In this document: in pieces, positions 1 to 10,060 of the stretch | Numbering within the stretch: the stretch's first letter is position 1 | How the letters are laid out: every line of letters begins with the position of its first letter | Assembly (NCBI GenBank): GCA_964472015.1 | Contig: CAYYIP010000001.1 | Coordinates: 62,001-126,000 of the forward strand | DNA: 64,000 nucleotides | Direction of reading: 5' to 3' | Source of the DNA: JAAYTD01 sp964472015 | GTDB lineage: Bacteria; Bacteroidota; Ignavibacteria; Kapaibacteriales; UBA2268 | Notes under the pieces: model-generated | What the model was told of the DNA's origin: nothing | Seen by the model: only the letters and a program-made list of their open reading frames with translations | Database searches by the model: none | Translations under genes and position numbers: made by a program

Positions 1-95
1 ACCAGATATTATAATTAAAGCTGCAAAAATATAAAATACTATTCCATAGAAATTTATTGAACTTTGCAAATTGTTTAATATTTCAGAAATTTCCA
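1..95 (-). CDS. nuoJ: Probable NADH-quinone oxidoreductase subunit J, N-terminal fragment
   Basis: An open frame starts with ATG at 95 and runs off the window edge, giving 31 residues. After about 15 polar residues it enters a hydrophobic helix containing FYIFAALIIISG. This resembles the first membrane helix of NuoJ, a membrane subunit of respiratory complex I that helps form the proton-conducting arm. Only this short stretch is visible, so the assignment rests on the feel of one helix and could equally be another small membrane protein. It lies 109 bases downstream of gcvPA on the same strand; no terminator is evident between them. The identity would be settled by the sequence beyond the edge, where nuoK and nuoL would be expected next. 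Confidence 0.4.
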
Positions 96-204
96 TATAA
101 AAAAATAATAAAATAAATAAATATATATTACAATTTAATTATTTAGAAATAAAAATTAACTTGTTTTCTAAATAAAATATTAATAATAAATTATGTTTTT
201 GTTA

Positions 205-1548
205 TTATTTACTAAATTGTTTTAAAAAATCAACTAATAAATCCATCTCTTCTTTAGTCCGCTTTTCTGTTACAGCTATTAATAAGCCTTTTGGAACTCC
301 TTCGAAATCGCAAGTACTAATTCCAGGTAGCAATCCTACTTCAATACCTTTATTAACTATCTCACATGCACAATCATTTGGAACTTTTACAAAAAATTCA
401 TTAAAGAATGGTATTTTATCATTAATACTAAAACCTGGTATTTTTGAAATATTTTCTGCTAAATAATGTGCTTTTACCATTGATTGCTCCGCTACTTCTT
501 TAATACCTTCACGTCCCATAGTTGCCATATATACTGTTGCAGCAAGCATATATAAACCTTGATTTGAACATATATTTGATGTTGCTTTTTCACGTCTAAT
601 ATGCTGTTCACGAGTTTGTAAAGTAAGTACAAAACCTCTATTCCCATCAACATCTTGTGTTATCCCACAAATCCTACCAGGAATTAATCTTGAAAATTCT
701 GTTTTACAAGCAAAAATTCCTAAATATGGTCCTCCATAATTTAACGGTAAACCTAGTGACTGTCCATCCCCTATTACAATATCTGCATTATATTTACCTG
801 GCGATTCTAATACACCTAATGTTATAGGATTTACTGATACAATGAATAAGGCATTTTTAGAATGTGCAATTTTTTCTATTTCTATAACATCTTCTATATA
901 TCCTAATAAATTTGGCTGTTGTACAATTACAGCAGCAGTTTTTTCTGTAACAACTTCTTGCAATTTAGTTAGATCACACGTGCCATTTTCTGAAACAACA
1001 TTTTTAAATACTAAATTCATACCTACACTAATTGTTTCTACAGTTTGTGTATAGTGAGGATTTATAGTACCAGCATAGACTATTTCATTTCGTTTAGTTT
1101 TTCGTGTGGCTAACATTGCTGCTTCTGCCATAGACATTCCTGCATCGTAAAGAGAAGCATTTGAAATATCCATATCTGTTAACTGACATATCATAGATTG
1201 ATATTCATACATAGCCTGTAAAGTTCCTTGAGATACTTCAGCTTGATATGGCGTATAAGAAGTTTTAAATTCTGGTCTATTTATTACAGAATTTATAATT
1301 GCAGGTGTAAAATGATCATAAGCCCCACCACCCATAAAACAAATATGGGTTTGTATTGATATATTTTTCTTTGCATAATTTTCTAGCAAACGTGTAACTT
1401 CATATTCAGATAACGCCGTAGGCAAGTCTAAATTTTTATTTAATCTTACTTCTTGAGGAATGGCAGTAATGAGTTCTTCAAATGATTTCACCCCAATTTT
1501 CTCGAGCATTTGCTGTCTATCAGCATCTGTATTTGGAATAAATGACAT
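205..1548 (-). CDS. gcvPA: Glycine dehydrogenase (decarboxylating) subunit 1
   Basis: This 447-residue protein matches the N-terminal half of the glycine cleavage system P protein in organisms that split it into two subunits. P protein is the PLP enzyme that decarboxylates glycine and passes the aminomethyl group to the lipoyl H protein. Recognisable family stretches are the N-terminal FIPNTDADRQQML, the central YTPYQAEVSQGTLQ and the glycine-rich LPLNYGGPYLG. The length is usual for subunit 1. The PLP-binding lysine is on subunit 2 (gcvPB) in this family, and neither gcvPB nor the T or H protein genes are in the window, so the complex must be completed elsewhere. The gene begins with ATG at 1548; a lone TAnnTTTG-like element lies on the minus strand at 1715-1722. 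Confidence 0.9.
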   Translation of the reverse strand: MSFIPNTDADRQQMLEKIGVKSFEELITAIPQEVRLNKNLDLPTALSEYEVTRLLENYAKKNISIQTHICFMGGGAYDHFTPAIINSVINRPEFKTSYTPYQAEVSQGTLQAMYEYQSMICQLTDMDISNASLYDAGMSMAEAAMLATRKTKRNEIVYAGTINPHYTQTVETISVGMNLVFKNVVSENGTCDLTKLQEVVTEKTAAVIVQQPNLLGYIEDVIEIEKIAHSKNALFIVSVNPITLGVLESPGKYNADIVIGDGQSLGLPLNYGGPYLGIFACKTEFSRLIPGRICGITQDVDGNRGFVLTLQTREQHIRREKATSNICSNQGLYMLAATVYMATMGREGIKEVAEQSMVKAHYLAENISKIPGFSINDKIPFFNEFFVKVPNDCACEIVNKGIEVGLLPGISTCDFEGVPKGLLIAVTEKRTKEEMDLLVDFLKQFSK

Positions 1549-1841
1549 TGTTTTTCCCTTTATCTATAAAATTTTTAATTTAAAATTTATAAATTATAAT
1601 ATTCAATCAAAATAATAAATAATAATTTTTTTATAATAATACAAATTATTTTAAATATTTAATAAACATTTAACATTTATAAAAAATAAAAATTATTATA
1701 TTCTTACTATTGTACAAATATAAGAATTTTTTATTTAATTATTATTAAATATTATAATTAATAATTAAAAATAATAGCATCTAGTTTTTTATTTAATTCT
1801 AAATGCCATTATTTATAATTTTATATATTAAATTAATATAT

Positions 1842-3431
1842 TTATTTGGGTTCTAATTTAACAAAAGGAATAATCATTTCTTCAAGCGAAATGCCACCAT
1901 GCTGGAAACTATCCCTAAATTTTGTTATATAATAATGATAATCAGTTGGATAAACAAAATAATAATCTTCAGTTGCAAATAAGTTACTAACAGTTATACC
2001 ATTTGTTTTTGGTAATTTAAACAAAGTTGGATCAGTCATTTGCAGCGTACCTTTCCCTTCTGAATTTACATTTTTTCCAAATTTATATCTTAAATTTGTT
2101 GAAGTATCTTTATCTCCTAATACTTTTATTCCTCGCATACATCTTATAGAACCATGATCTGTAGTTATTAAAACTTTAGCATCTTTACTTTTAGATATAG
2201 TTTTTAATATACTAAACAAACTTGAATACATAAACCAAGAACGTGTTAACAATCTATATGCAGATTCATCAGGTGCGATTTCTTTTAAAATAGCATGGTC
2301 ACTTCGTGAATGCGCTATCATATCAACAGCATTTATAACAATTGCCGTTAAATCATTTTGCATATACTTATCAAATTCACGTTCTATTTTCTTTCCATAA
2401 TCAGTATCAAATATCTTTATAAAAGACATTTTTTTGCTGTGTTCAAAATTATGGCGTTTTAACCATGCTTCTAGTAATTCTTTTTCAAAAGCATTTTGTT
2501 TATGATCTTCACTATTACTATCAACATTCCAATATTGAGGATAGTATTTTTTTATATCTATAGGATATAGTCCTGCAAATAATGAATTTCTGGCGTAAGG
2601 AGTTGCTGTTGGCAATATAGAGCAATATAAATTAGTTTCAAATGTATAGAATGGTGCTAACATTTCGCGCAGTACCATCCATTGATCAAAACGTAAGCAA
2701 TCTATTACTATAAAAAAAATGTTATTTTTTTGTTCTTTTAATACCGGTGTTAAATAGTAATCTAATATATGAGGTGACATTATAGGATTATTATCATCCC
2801 GAGCATTATCTTTATGATTTAACCACTTAACATAATTATTTTCTATAAACTTACTAAATTCTAAGTTGCACTCACGCCATTTACCACTAAGTGTTTCTTG
2901 TAATCCAATATCATTTATTTTATCTAATTCTAAACTCCAATTAACTAAAGTATTATATATTTCACGCCATTCATACCAATTAAGTGGCGACAACATACGT
3001 GCAGACAGTCTAGAAAAACCTGATAAATAGTCTTGTGTAAACTTTTCCTTCCCTATTCTTTCTGCATCTAAAAATTTTTTACAAGCTAACAAAACCTGAG
3101 TTGGATTTATAGGCTTGGTCAAATAATCGTTTATTTTATAACCAATAGCTTCCTCCATTAAACTTTCTGTCTCATTTTTTGTAGCCATTATAACTGGAAT
3201 TTCACTATCTAAATCTTTTATTTGTGATAATGTTTCTAAACCGGTCATTCCTACCATCATTTCATCTAGAAAAACAAGATCTATATTATTTTTCTTTATT
3301 ATTTCTAATGCATCTATCCCATTTGTACTTGTTAATACTTCATATCCACGTTGTTCTAATAAAATTATATGAGGTCTTAACAACTCTATTTCATCATCTA
3401 TCCAAAGTATTTTTCGTTTTAAATTACTCAT
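1842..3431 (-). CDS. porX: PorX-type response regulator with PglZ domain
   Basis: The 529-residue protein has an N-terminal receiver domain (about residues 7-120) with the acidic pair D12/D13, phosphoacceptor D56 in VFLDEMM, T84 and K106 in YLTKP. It is followed by a helical linker and a C-terminal alkaline-phosphatase-fold PglZ domain (about 220-525) showing FIVIDCLRFDQW and ITTDHGS, where metal-binding acidic and histidine residues sit. This order is that of PorX, a response regulator paired with the PorY kinase that controls type IX secretion genes in Bacteroidota and whose PglZ domain has phosphodiesterase activity. The four T9SS cargo genes in this window fit that role. No histidine kinase gene is adjacent, as is common for this system. 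The assignment to PorX is family-level; a paralogue with another output is possible. Confidence 0.85.
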   Translation of the reverse strand: MSNLKRKILWIDDEIELLRPHIILLEQRGYEVLTSTNGIDALEIIKKNNIDLVFLDEMMVGMTGLETLSQIKDLDSEIPVIMATKNETESLMEEAIGYKINDYLTKPINPTQVLLACKKFLDAERIGKEKFTQDYLSGFSRLSARMLSPLNWYEWREIYNTLVNWSLELDKINDIGLQETLSGKWRECNLEFSKFIENNYVKWLNHKDNARDDNNPIMSPHILDYYLTPVLKEQKNNIFFIVIDCLRFDQWMVLREMLAPFYTFETNLYCSILPTATPYARNSLFAGLYPIDIKKYYPQYWNVDSNSEDHKQNAFEKELLEAWLKRHNFEHSKKMSFIKIFDTDYGKKIEREFDKYMQNDLTAIVINAVDMIAHSRSDHAILKEIAPDESAYRLLTRSWFMYSSLFSILKTISKSKDAKVLITTDHGSIRCMRGIKVLGDKDTSTNLRYKFGKNVNSEGKGTLQMTDPTLFKLPKTNGITVSNLFATEDYYFVYPTDYHYYITKFRDSFQHGGISLEEMIIPFVKLEPK

Positions 3432-3564
3432 TTTACTCCCCTATTATTTATTATTATTATAAATATTTTTAATATAATTAGTAGAAATGTTTATATAGTT
3501 CGTTTAGTTAGAAGTTTTTAGAATATTTGTGCTTAGATATTATATATATTTTGTTTAGATTATT

Positions 3565-3605
3565 ATATTAATGTATTCACCTATATAAAGTGAATACATT
3601 AATAT
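3565..3605. terminator. Perfect 16-bp hairpin between hpf and porX
   Basis: The arms at 3565-3580 and 3590-3605 are exact reverse complements (starting ATATTAATGTATTCAC) around a 9-base loop. It sits about 65 bases downstream of hpf and 134 bases upstream of porX, both on the minus strand. There is no clean U-run on the minus side, so it may be a terminator, a transcript-end stabiliser or an operator for porX. Confidence 0.5.
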
Positions 3606-3669
3606 ATTTGTATTTTTTCTTTATAATTAAAGTATTATTATAACTTAATAAAGTTAATGCATATAATTA

Positions 3670-3951
3670 CTAAATGTTTTTTTGTTTTCGTTTTTGAATC
3701 TGTCTCAACATTTTATCATACGCAGAATTTAAACTCTTATGAAAATCATCGCTTGCTTCCTTTGATGCTAATACAGTACCTTGAGTAAAAACAACAAATT
3801 CAACTATTTTTTCTGTATCATTCATAAATTCAACTTTCACATTTGATATATTATCGTTGTACTTAGTTAAACTTTCTGCTAATTTTTCAGCGGTTGCATG
3901 TAGGTCAGGATGATCACCTCTACAATGTCTAAAAGTCACTTGTGTTTGCAT
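3670..3951 (-). CDS. hpf: Ribosome hibernation promoting factor, short form
   Basis: This 93-residue protein has the length and layout of short HPF/YfiA (RaiA-type) proteins. These bind the 30S decoding centre in stationary phase and block tRNA and mRNA access. Typical features are the early RHCRGDHPDLHATAEKLAESL helix start, the central beta segment VKVEFMND, and a C-terminal helix ending in a basic QIQKRKQK tail. There is no C-terminal dimerisation domain, so it should be the short form. It is separately placed from porX by a hairpin and has its own 5' region of about 180 bases before the LysE-type gene. No dedicated promoter could be recognised. Confidence 0.85.
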   Translation of the reverse strand: MQTQVTFRHCRGDHPDLHATAEKLAESLTKYNDNISNVKVEFMNDTEKIVEFVVFTQGTVLASKEASDDFHKSLNSAYDKMLRQIQKRKQKNI

Positions 3952-4132
3952 ATTAAATTCTCCTTTATGTTGAATTTTAAAATTAAATTTAAATATAATT
4001 TTTATATAAACCAGGTAATAAATAATAATTTTTACTTTATAACCTTTTTATATTCTGCAATTATCAATTATATTATATACGATTATACATTAAAAAAATT
4101 ACATTTTTTTTAGAAATAAATTTTATATAAAA

Positions 4133-4855
4133 TTAAAATCTTAAAAATCTTAAGTATTGTAAAAAATTAGTTAAAAATGAAATTTTATAAGCTAATATAC
4201 CTGCAAATAATATATATAATATACCTCCTGCACGTTTTATTTTTCCAACTAATAAATCTGACATTAAATGTTTATTTCGTTGTATAAGATTATTCAATGT
4301 AAAAAGCCATAAAAAATTTCCTATCCCAAAAGCAATTGAAAATAACAGATTGCTTATAATATTATCAGGCATAAATTCAAATCGTTTTACTTGCAACACC
4401 AGATATATTAATAATGATATATAAGCAGGACTTGCTATATTTGTTCCAGATATAAATACACCTAATAAAAATGGTGTTTTTTTAGTAAGTCTATCAAACT
4501 TACCTATTAATTTTTGTTTTTTGGGCGAATTACAAACTTCGTTAACATTACAATTATTTTTTTTTATAGTCCTTATTCCTACTATAATAAATATACTAAT
4601 AACCACTATTTGCAACAGAAAAACTACAAAAGAATTATTTTCTGTAAAATTTTCAAATAAAGATAATGTAGCTGACGATGCAAATGCAGCTGCTAGTCCA
4701 AAACATACATCTAATAAACCAGCACCTATAGCATAATAAAAAAATGATTTTCTTGTATTGTTAAAAGTAATGTTAATTGACGTTACTGCTACTGGACCAG
4801 GAGGCATAGCCAATATATAACCTAAAAGCAATCCAATTAGTATAGAAGTTATCAT
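4133..4855 (-). CDS. LysE/RhtB-family amino acid exporter-like membrane protein
   Basis: The 240-residue protein has about six hydrophobic segments. The first contains the family hallmark GYILAMPPGPVAV, the conserved Pro/Gly motif of the LysE superfamily, and a later segment carries GVFISGTNIASPAYIS. Members export amino acids or related small solutes across the inner membrane; the substrate cannot be read from sequence. A basic cytoplasmic loop rich in Lys and Asn separates the N- and C-terminal halves (about residues 95-125), as in other members. The C-terminus is Arg/Phe-rich. The gene stands alone, with a gap of roughly 200 bases before dsbD on the same strand. Confidence 0.75.
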   Translation of the reverse strand: MITSILIGLLLGYILAMPPGPVAVTSINITFNNTRKSFFYYAIGAGLLDVCFGLAAAFASSATLSLFENFTENNSFVVFLLQIVVISIFIIVGIRTIKKNNCNVNEVCNSPKKQKLIGKFDRLTKKTPFLLGVFISGTNIASPAYISLLIYLVLQVKRFEFMPDNIISNLLFSIAFGIGNFLWLFTLNNLIQRNKHLMSDLLVGKIKRAGGILYILFAGILAYKISFLTNFLQYLRFLRF

Positions 4856-5062
4856 TAAAATCCACCCTTGTTATGTGCAAATTAATAAAATAGTTATAAA
4901 AAAACAAATTTTTGATATTTTTATATTAATAAAAAATATTATAAATTTATTTCTAAAATTTAATTAATTTATAAATATATAATATTAGTATAAAATTACA
5001 TTTATTATAAAAATAAATATTGATTTTTAATTATGATATTTAAAAAATTAATCAATATATAA

Positions 5063-7090
5063 TTATTTTTTATTTTTAGTAGTTGATAATCCTTTATCTA
5101 AAAAATCAACAAATTCTTGCATATCTCGAGTAAAAGTTTTTGTTCCCATATATTCACCGTCTGGTGAAATAATTACATACAAAGGTAATTCAATAGAACC
5201 ATATAAATTTTGCTGTAATTTTTTATGAGATATAAATGGTTCTTCGCGTCTATCAGTATAAAGTTTAACTTTTATAAAACCTTGCATTCTATTTATCACT
5301 TCTGTTCTTTTGAACATATTTTGTTCCATCCAACGACAATTAGTACAAGTAAAACCTGTAAAATCAACAAATATTGGTTTCCCGGTTTTTTTACCAACTT
5401 CTAAACCTTGCCTATAATCTTTCAACCATTCTGAATTTTCTTTATTATTGTTATTATTAATTGTTGTTATATAAGAAGTCATATTTTTATCTGATAAAGC
5501 AGATGCGTTCATAATTTCTCTATATTCAGCGGGTGGCAAAAATGCATCAAGTTCACCTAATGTTTTGCCAAATAGTCCTGTCAACAAATAGAAAGCTATT
5601 GCACCAAAAAATATTGACCATAAAGCACGTGATGCAGAAATACTTTCTACTTGTGAATCACTGTTAAATCTAAATAATCCTAATATATATATGGTTGCTA
5701 ATACAGATATTATTATCCAAATTGCAAGAAATAATTCTTTTGATAATATTCCCCAACTCCAGACTAAATCTGCATTAGATAAAAATTTAATAGCAGCAGC
5801 AATTTCTAAAAAACCCATAACAACTTTTACATTATTCATCCATCCGCCTGCCTTAGGAAGTTTTTTCATAAATGACGGAAATAAAGCTAATAAAAAGAAA
5901 GGTAAAGCAAATACTGCAGAAAACCCTATCATTCCTAAAATTGGATAAAACCATTCACCACCGCTAGCAGCAATTAGTGCCGAACCAACAAAAGGAACTG
6001 TACAAGTAAATGATGTAATAGAAAAAGTTAATGCCATTAATAAAACACTAATAACTCCTTTCCCTTCACTACTCTTCTTATTTAATTTATTCATTAAACC
6101 AGTAGGCAATTGTATTTCAAACGCGCCAAAAAGATTTAATGCAAAAATAATAAATATACCTGCTATAAATAAATTAACCCAACCATTTGAAGCAAAATCA
6201 CGGATTCCAGTTGCACCAAATATTGTGGCTAGTAGTATTCCTAAACCTGTAAAAGTAAACATAATTCCAATAGCATATACAAATGCATCTTTTATAGATT
6301 TAGAACCCGTTTTCTCTGCTCTTTTTGTAAAAAACGAAACTGTTATTGGTATCATAGGAAAAACACAAGGAGTTAATAAAGCAAGTGCACCTGCACCTAT
6401 TGCAAACCACAAAAATGCAAAAACACCTTCTTTACGTTTTTTTTCTATTTCACTTTGAGATTCAGTTTTTGCCTCTTCTACATTATTATTTTTAGAATTT
6501 ATATTTTCTAAATTATTTTCAACTTTTGTAGTATCAATTACTGAAGATACAACTGCAGAATCTGTATTAATGATATTATTGTTTTTTTCTGCTTCTTCAA
6601 TAGCTTCTGGATATAATACATTATTTATTCTTATTTTATAATCATCAGGCGGTAAACATCTAACAGTATCACACAATTGCATATATACAACTAATTCTAA
6701 TTTATTTTTTGCAAAATTAATATCTCTTTTAGCCTTAAAAGGTATTAAAAAATAAAAATTACCTGTATAATATTCAATATTCATTTCAAAACCTTTATCA
6801 AATTTTGTTTTAGGTTTTGAAGATTTTACTTTCCCAGAAACAGTTGCCAAACCTTCTGGCAAAATAAAAAATTCTGTCATAGTAGGCCCTATTCCATCAG
6901 GTCCAATTTGCTCCTTTGTACTATAAGTATACCAAGGTTTAGGTATACTTAAATTAACTTTTAAATTAAATACTTCACCTGCTTTTACTTCTAATTTTTG
7001 AGGCATAGCTTCTAACTTTATTTTAGGAGTTTGAGCAAATATATTTACTACAGTAAATAATGCTATTATGCCTATAAGTATCTTTTTCAT
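5063..7090 (-). CDS. dsbD: Protein-disulfide reductase DsbD
   Basis: The 675-residue protein starts with a signal peptide (MKKILIGIIALFTVV, cut after FAQ) and an immunoglobulin-like periplasmic N-terminal domain. A linker rich in Asn, Glu and Ser follows, then eight or so membrane helices carrying the two redox cysteines in LLTPCVFPMIP and SFTCTVPF. The C-terminal thioredoxin domain has the CxxC motif FTCTNCRW. DsbD carries electrons from cytoplasmic thioredoxin across the inner membrane to periplasmic thiol proteins. The gene lies 51 bases downstream of trxB on the same strand, so the NADPH-side reductase and the membrane relay are probably co-expressed. The Ig-like N domain is less certain than the rest. 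Confidence 0.9.
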   Translation of the reverse strand: MKKILIGIIALFTVVNIFAQTPKIKLEAMPQKLEVKAGEVFNLKVNLSIPKPWYTYSTKEQIGPDGIGPTMTEFFILPEGLATVSGKVKSSKPKTKFDKGFEMNIEYYTGNFYFLIPFKAKRDINFAKNKLELVVYMQLCDTVRCLPPDDYKIRINNVLYPEAIEEAEKNNNIINTDSAVVSSVIDTTKVENNLENINSKNNNVEEAKTESQSEIEKKRKEGVFAFLWFAIGAGALALLTPCVFPMIPITVSFFTKRAEKTGSKSIKDAFVYAIGIMFTFTGLGILLATIFGATGIRDFASNGWVNLFIAGIFIIFALNLFGAFEIQLPTGLMNKLNKKSSEGKGVISVLLMALTFSITSFTCTVPFVGSALIAASGGEWFYPILGMIGFSAVFALPFFLLALFPSFMKKLPKAGGWMNNVKVVMGFLEIAAAIKFLSNADLVWSWGILSKELFLAIWIIISVLATIYILGLFRFNSDSQVESISASRALWSIFFGAIAFYLLTGLFGKTLGELDAFLPPAEYREIMNASALSDKNMTSYITTINNNNNKENSEWLKDYRQGLEVGKKTGKPIFVDFTGFTCTNCRWMEQNMFKRTEVINRMQGFIKVKLYTDRREEPFISHKKLQQNLYGSIELPLYVIISPDGEYMGTKTFTRDMQEFVDFLDKGLSTTKNKK

Positions 7091-7141
7091 AAATAAAATA
7101 CAATATAATAAATAAAATATAATATAATCATTATTATCAAA

Positions 7142-8092
7142 TTAAATACTTTTTTGTTCTATTAACCAACGTTCTGCATCAATACCAGCTTTTGCACCAC
7201 TTCCAGCAGCAGTAATTGCTTGTTTATATATATTATCTTGCACATCTCCACAGGCAAAAATACCCGGAATACTAGTATAAGTTGTTTTTCCTTTTGTTAT
7301 AATAAATCCATCTTCATCCATATCTAATATATTTTCTACAATCTTTGTTTGTGGTATATGTCCAATAGCAACAAAAACACCATCTATATTATGATAAGTA
7401 ATTTCATTTGTTTGAGTATTTCTAATTTCAACTCCTATCAAAGATTTTATATTTCCTTTTTTCTCGCCAATAAATTTATGAATAACACTATCTAAAAGAA
7501 ATGATATTTTTGGATTAGATTTTGCTCTATCAACCATAATTTTCGAAGCTCTAAACCCATGTCTTCTATGAACAATAGTAACAGTTTTTGCAAAATGAGT
7601 TAAATAATTTGCATCTTCCATCGCAGTATCACCACCACCAATAACAAAAACATCTTTTCCACGATAGAAAAAACCATCACAAGTTGCACAAGCTGAAATT
7701 CCATATCCAAAATATTCATCCTCATTTTTAATACCAAGTTTTTTTGCAATTGCTCCTGTCGCAAATATAACTGAGTCTGCAGTATAGCTTTCCCCTTTTT
7801 CATTATAAACTGTAAATGGACGTTGTGAAAAATCAACATTTTTTACTTTTTCATTTAGACAAATAGTCCCAAATCTCTCTGCTTGCTGTTTCATTTCGAG
7901 CATTAATTCAGGCCCTGTTATACCTTTTGAAAAACCAGGAAAATTTTCAACTTCATTAGTTATTGTTAATTGCCCACCCGGTTGTTCTCCTTCAAAAAGT
8001 GTAACTTTTAAATTTGCCCTTGAAGTATAGATACCAGCAGTATAGCCAGCTGGCCCTGAACCAATTATTATTACATCACTATAATTATTCAT
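7142..8092 (-). CDS. trxB: Thioredoxin-disulfide reductase
   Basis: This 316-residue flavoprotein has the N-terminal FAD-binding GSGPAGYTAGIY, the NADPH-binding IGGGDTAMEDA, the redox pair in ACATCDGFFY and the C-terminal FACGDVQD FAD signature. It uses NADPH to reduce thioredoxin, in the cytoplasm. Length is typical for the low-molecular-weight bacterial type. It starts with ATG at 8092, is 20 bases downstream of the TPR-protein gene, and is followed by dsbD, suggesting one transcription unit of TPR protein, trxB and dsbD. Confidence 0.93.
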   Translation of the reverse strand: MNNYSDVIIIGSGPAGYTAGIYTSRANLKVTLFEGEQPGGQLTITNEVENFPGFSKGITGPELMLEMKQQAERFGTICLNEKVKNVDFSQRPFTVYNEKGESYTADSVIFATGAIAKKLGIKNEDEYFGYGISACATCDGFFYRGKDVFVIGGGDTAMEDANYLTHFAKTVTIVHRRHGFRASKIMVDRAKSNPKISFLLDSVIHKFIGEKKGNIKSLIGVEIRNTQTNEITYHNIDGVFVAIGHIPQTKIVENILDMDEDGFIITKGKTTYTSIPGIFACGDVQDNIYKQAITAAGSGAKAGIDAERWLIEQKSI

Positions 8093-8112
8093 AAACTTTT
8101 TACCTTTTATTT

Positions 8113-9984
8113 TTATACTTTTATTCTTAATTCTTTTATGCGTTGACGTGCTTCTATTAAAAATAATGAATTTATATATTTTTCCAATAAACTAGTATAA
8201 TATTCAATTGCTTGTATTTGATTATTTTGTTTTTCTGCAATATTTCCTAACAAAAATAAAGCATTATCGCCATACATAGGATATATCTTCTCTGCTAAAT
8301 AATTAGTTAAAATATTATTCGCATTATCAAAATTTAAACGTTTTATTTCTAATTCTGCTATTTTTATAATTGATTGCTCACCTATTTGTTCGTCAGCTGT
8401 ATACCTTATAACTTCCTGATAACATTTAATAGCAAGTTCTATATTATTTTGTTTTATAGCAAGCTCAGCCTTAGCAAACATATTTAATGAAGTTATAAAA
8501 TCTTTATTTTGTTCTATTAGTACTACTTTATCTAAAGCATCATTTGCTATATCAGTTTCTAAATCGTCAGATAATTGTTTAAATACTGCAAAAGCAGAAT
8601 CCATTTTTTCATTATAAAATAAAAGTTGTCCTTTTATAAATTTTGCTTTATTAATTTCTTCTATTATATTTTGACTAGTTTGTCGTCCATATTTACTTAA
8701 TAATTGATTATTTATTTTTTCACTCTCTTCTAAATTATTATTCTCTATATATATATCACTTAAATTATTTAGTGCTTTTACAACTGAAAAAGAATTATAA
8801 TTAAAAGAAACTATTTTATTTAATTCTTCTATTGCATTATTTACATTTTTTAATATTGAATTTTCAAGATCAGCAATTCTAAATCTGCAATCTATTTCAT
8901 AATTAGTTTTAGGAAACTCTTTAATAATCTCTTTATATCTATTTATAATATCTTCTGTTTCTTTTTTACTTATAGAATCAGAAGCTTGCATTTTTTCTTC
9001 GATTGTTTTAGTATACATAAATAATGCCGAATGACGATAATCTGTATTTTTGCCCATACTAATAACTTTTTGAAAAGCTTTTAATGCTACATCATATTCA
9101 CCATCTTTTTTAGAATCTTCTGCAAATTTATATAGACTTAACCCACGACTTTTTGTACGTTCTTCTATTTGAACAAATATTTCTAAGGCTTTATTAAAAT
9201 CTTTACTTGCTCTCAGGTACCATCCATATAAAGAAAGCAATTGTAAATTATCATCTTTTTTTATTTCTTTTTGAAATTCTTTATTAATATAATTTGTTGC
9301 TTCTTTATTATCAAGAAAATTAAAAATTTTACTCTGTGCCATTTGAATATCTTTATTATTTCTAAAAATAAATAATATCTCTGCTATTCCATCTACATAA
9401 TTTTTATCTAATACATAAAGTTTTGCAAGTCTATCTGAAAAATTGATATCAAAAGGAAACTTTTTTTTTGCTTCCTTCAATACTGATATTGATTTATCAA
9501 ATAGTCGTAAAGAATTTAATGTTTCTGATAACTTAAAATATACTTCAGATATATTCGTGCCAAAAGAAATTGATTCTTTCCAAGTATTATTAGCCTTATC
9601 AGTTTCTCCTAATCGCCACTCTAATTCACCTTTTAAAATTAATAAATCTACTGTTTTATTATTTTTCAATTGTTCAACCACTATTTCATTTAGTTCACTA
9701 AATCTATTTTGACGTTTATAAATTCTAACTATTGCTTCAAAATATTTAACAGTTTTTGGGGATGCTGAATATAATTCTTTATATAATTTTGCCGCACCAT
9801 CAATATTACCGCCTTTTTCAAAACTTTCAGCAAGTTTATATTTTTGTTCATAACTACTATATTGAGAATATACAAAAGAATTATTAAAAATAATATTAAT
9901 AAAAAATATACCGACTACTACATATATATATTTTTTTATATTAAATATATGTTTTATTTTAATTAAACTATTTAAAATATTCAT
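8113..9984 (-). CDS. Exported tetratricopeptide-repeat protein
   Basis: The 623-residue protein has a basic N-terminus and a strongly hydrophobic segment (about residues 20-42) ending near SFVYSQ, which fits a signal peptide or anchor. The rest is helical with repeated TPR-like units such as AAKLYKEL, DKANNTWKES, ALKAFQKVISMG and AIKCYQEVIRY, so it should form a superhelical scaffold in the periplasm. TPR proteins of this size in Bacteroidota often act in envelope assembly or secretion, but nothing here identifies the partner. It ends 20 bases before trxB on the same strand. I do not recognise a named family. Confidence 0.7.
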   Translation of the reverse strand: MNILNSLIKIKHIFNIKKYIYVVVGIFFINIIFNNSFVYSQYSSYEQKYKLAESFEKGGNIDGAAKLYKELYSASPKTVKYFEAIVRIYKRQNRFSELNEIVVEQLKNNKTVDLLILKGELEWRLGETDKANNTWKESISFGTNISEVYFKLSETLNSLRLFDKSISVLKEAKKKFPFDINFSDRLAKLYVLDKNYVDGIAEILFIFRNNKDIQMAQSKIFNFLDNKEATNYINKEFQKEIKKDDNLQLLSLYGWYLRASKDFNKALEIFVQIEERTKSRGLSLYKFAEDSKKDGEYDVALKAFQKVISMGKNTDYRHSALFMYTKTIEEKMQASDSISKKETEDIINRYKEIIKEFPKTNYEIDCRFRIADLENSILKNVNNAIEELNKIVSFNYNSFSVVKALNNLSDIYIENNNLEESEKINNQLLSKYGRQTSQNIIEEINKAKFIKGQLLFYNEKMDSAFAVFKQLSDDLETDIANDALDKVVLIEQNKDFITSLNMFAKAELAIKQNNIELAIKCYQEVIRYTADEQIGEQSIIKIAELEIKRLNFDNANNILTNYLAEKIYPMYGDNALFLLGNIAEKQNNQIQAIEYYTSLLEKYINSLFLIEARQRIKELRIKV

Positions 9985-10060
9985 TTTGACAATAATGAGA
10001 TAATAATATAATTTGTAATTTACATAATATAAAGAATAAACTGATTACTATATAATTAAT

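Noticed and set aside
842..1054. Plus-strand frame inside gcvPA, and many similar short frames opposite large genes
   Set aside because: They have no own start region, no family features, and lie wholly within well-supported genes on the other strand.
1549..1841. Glycine riboswitch in front of gcvPA
   Set aside because: I looked for the paired aptamer elements but saw only A+T-rich sequence without G-rich conserved cores.
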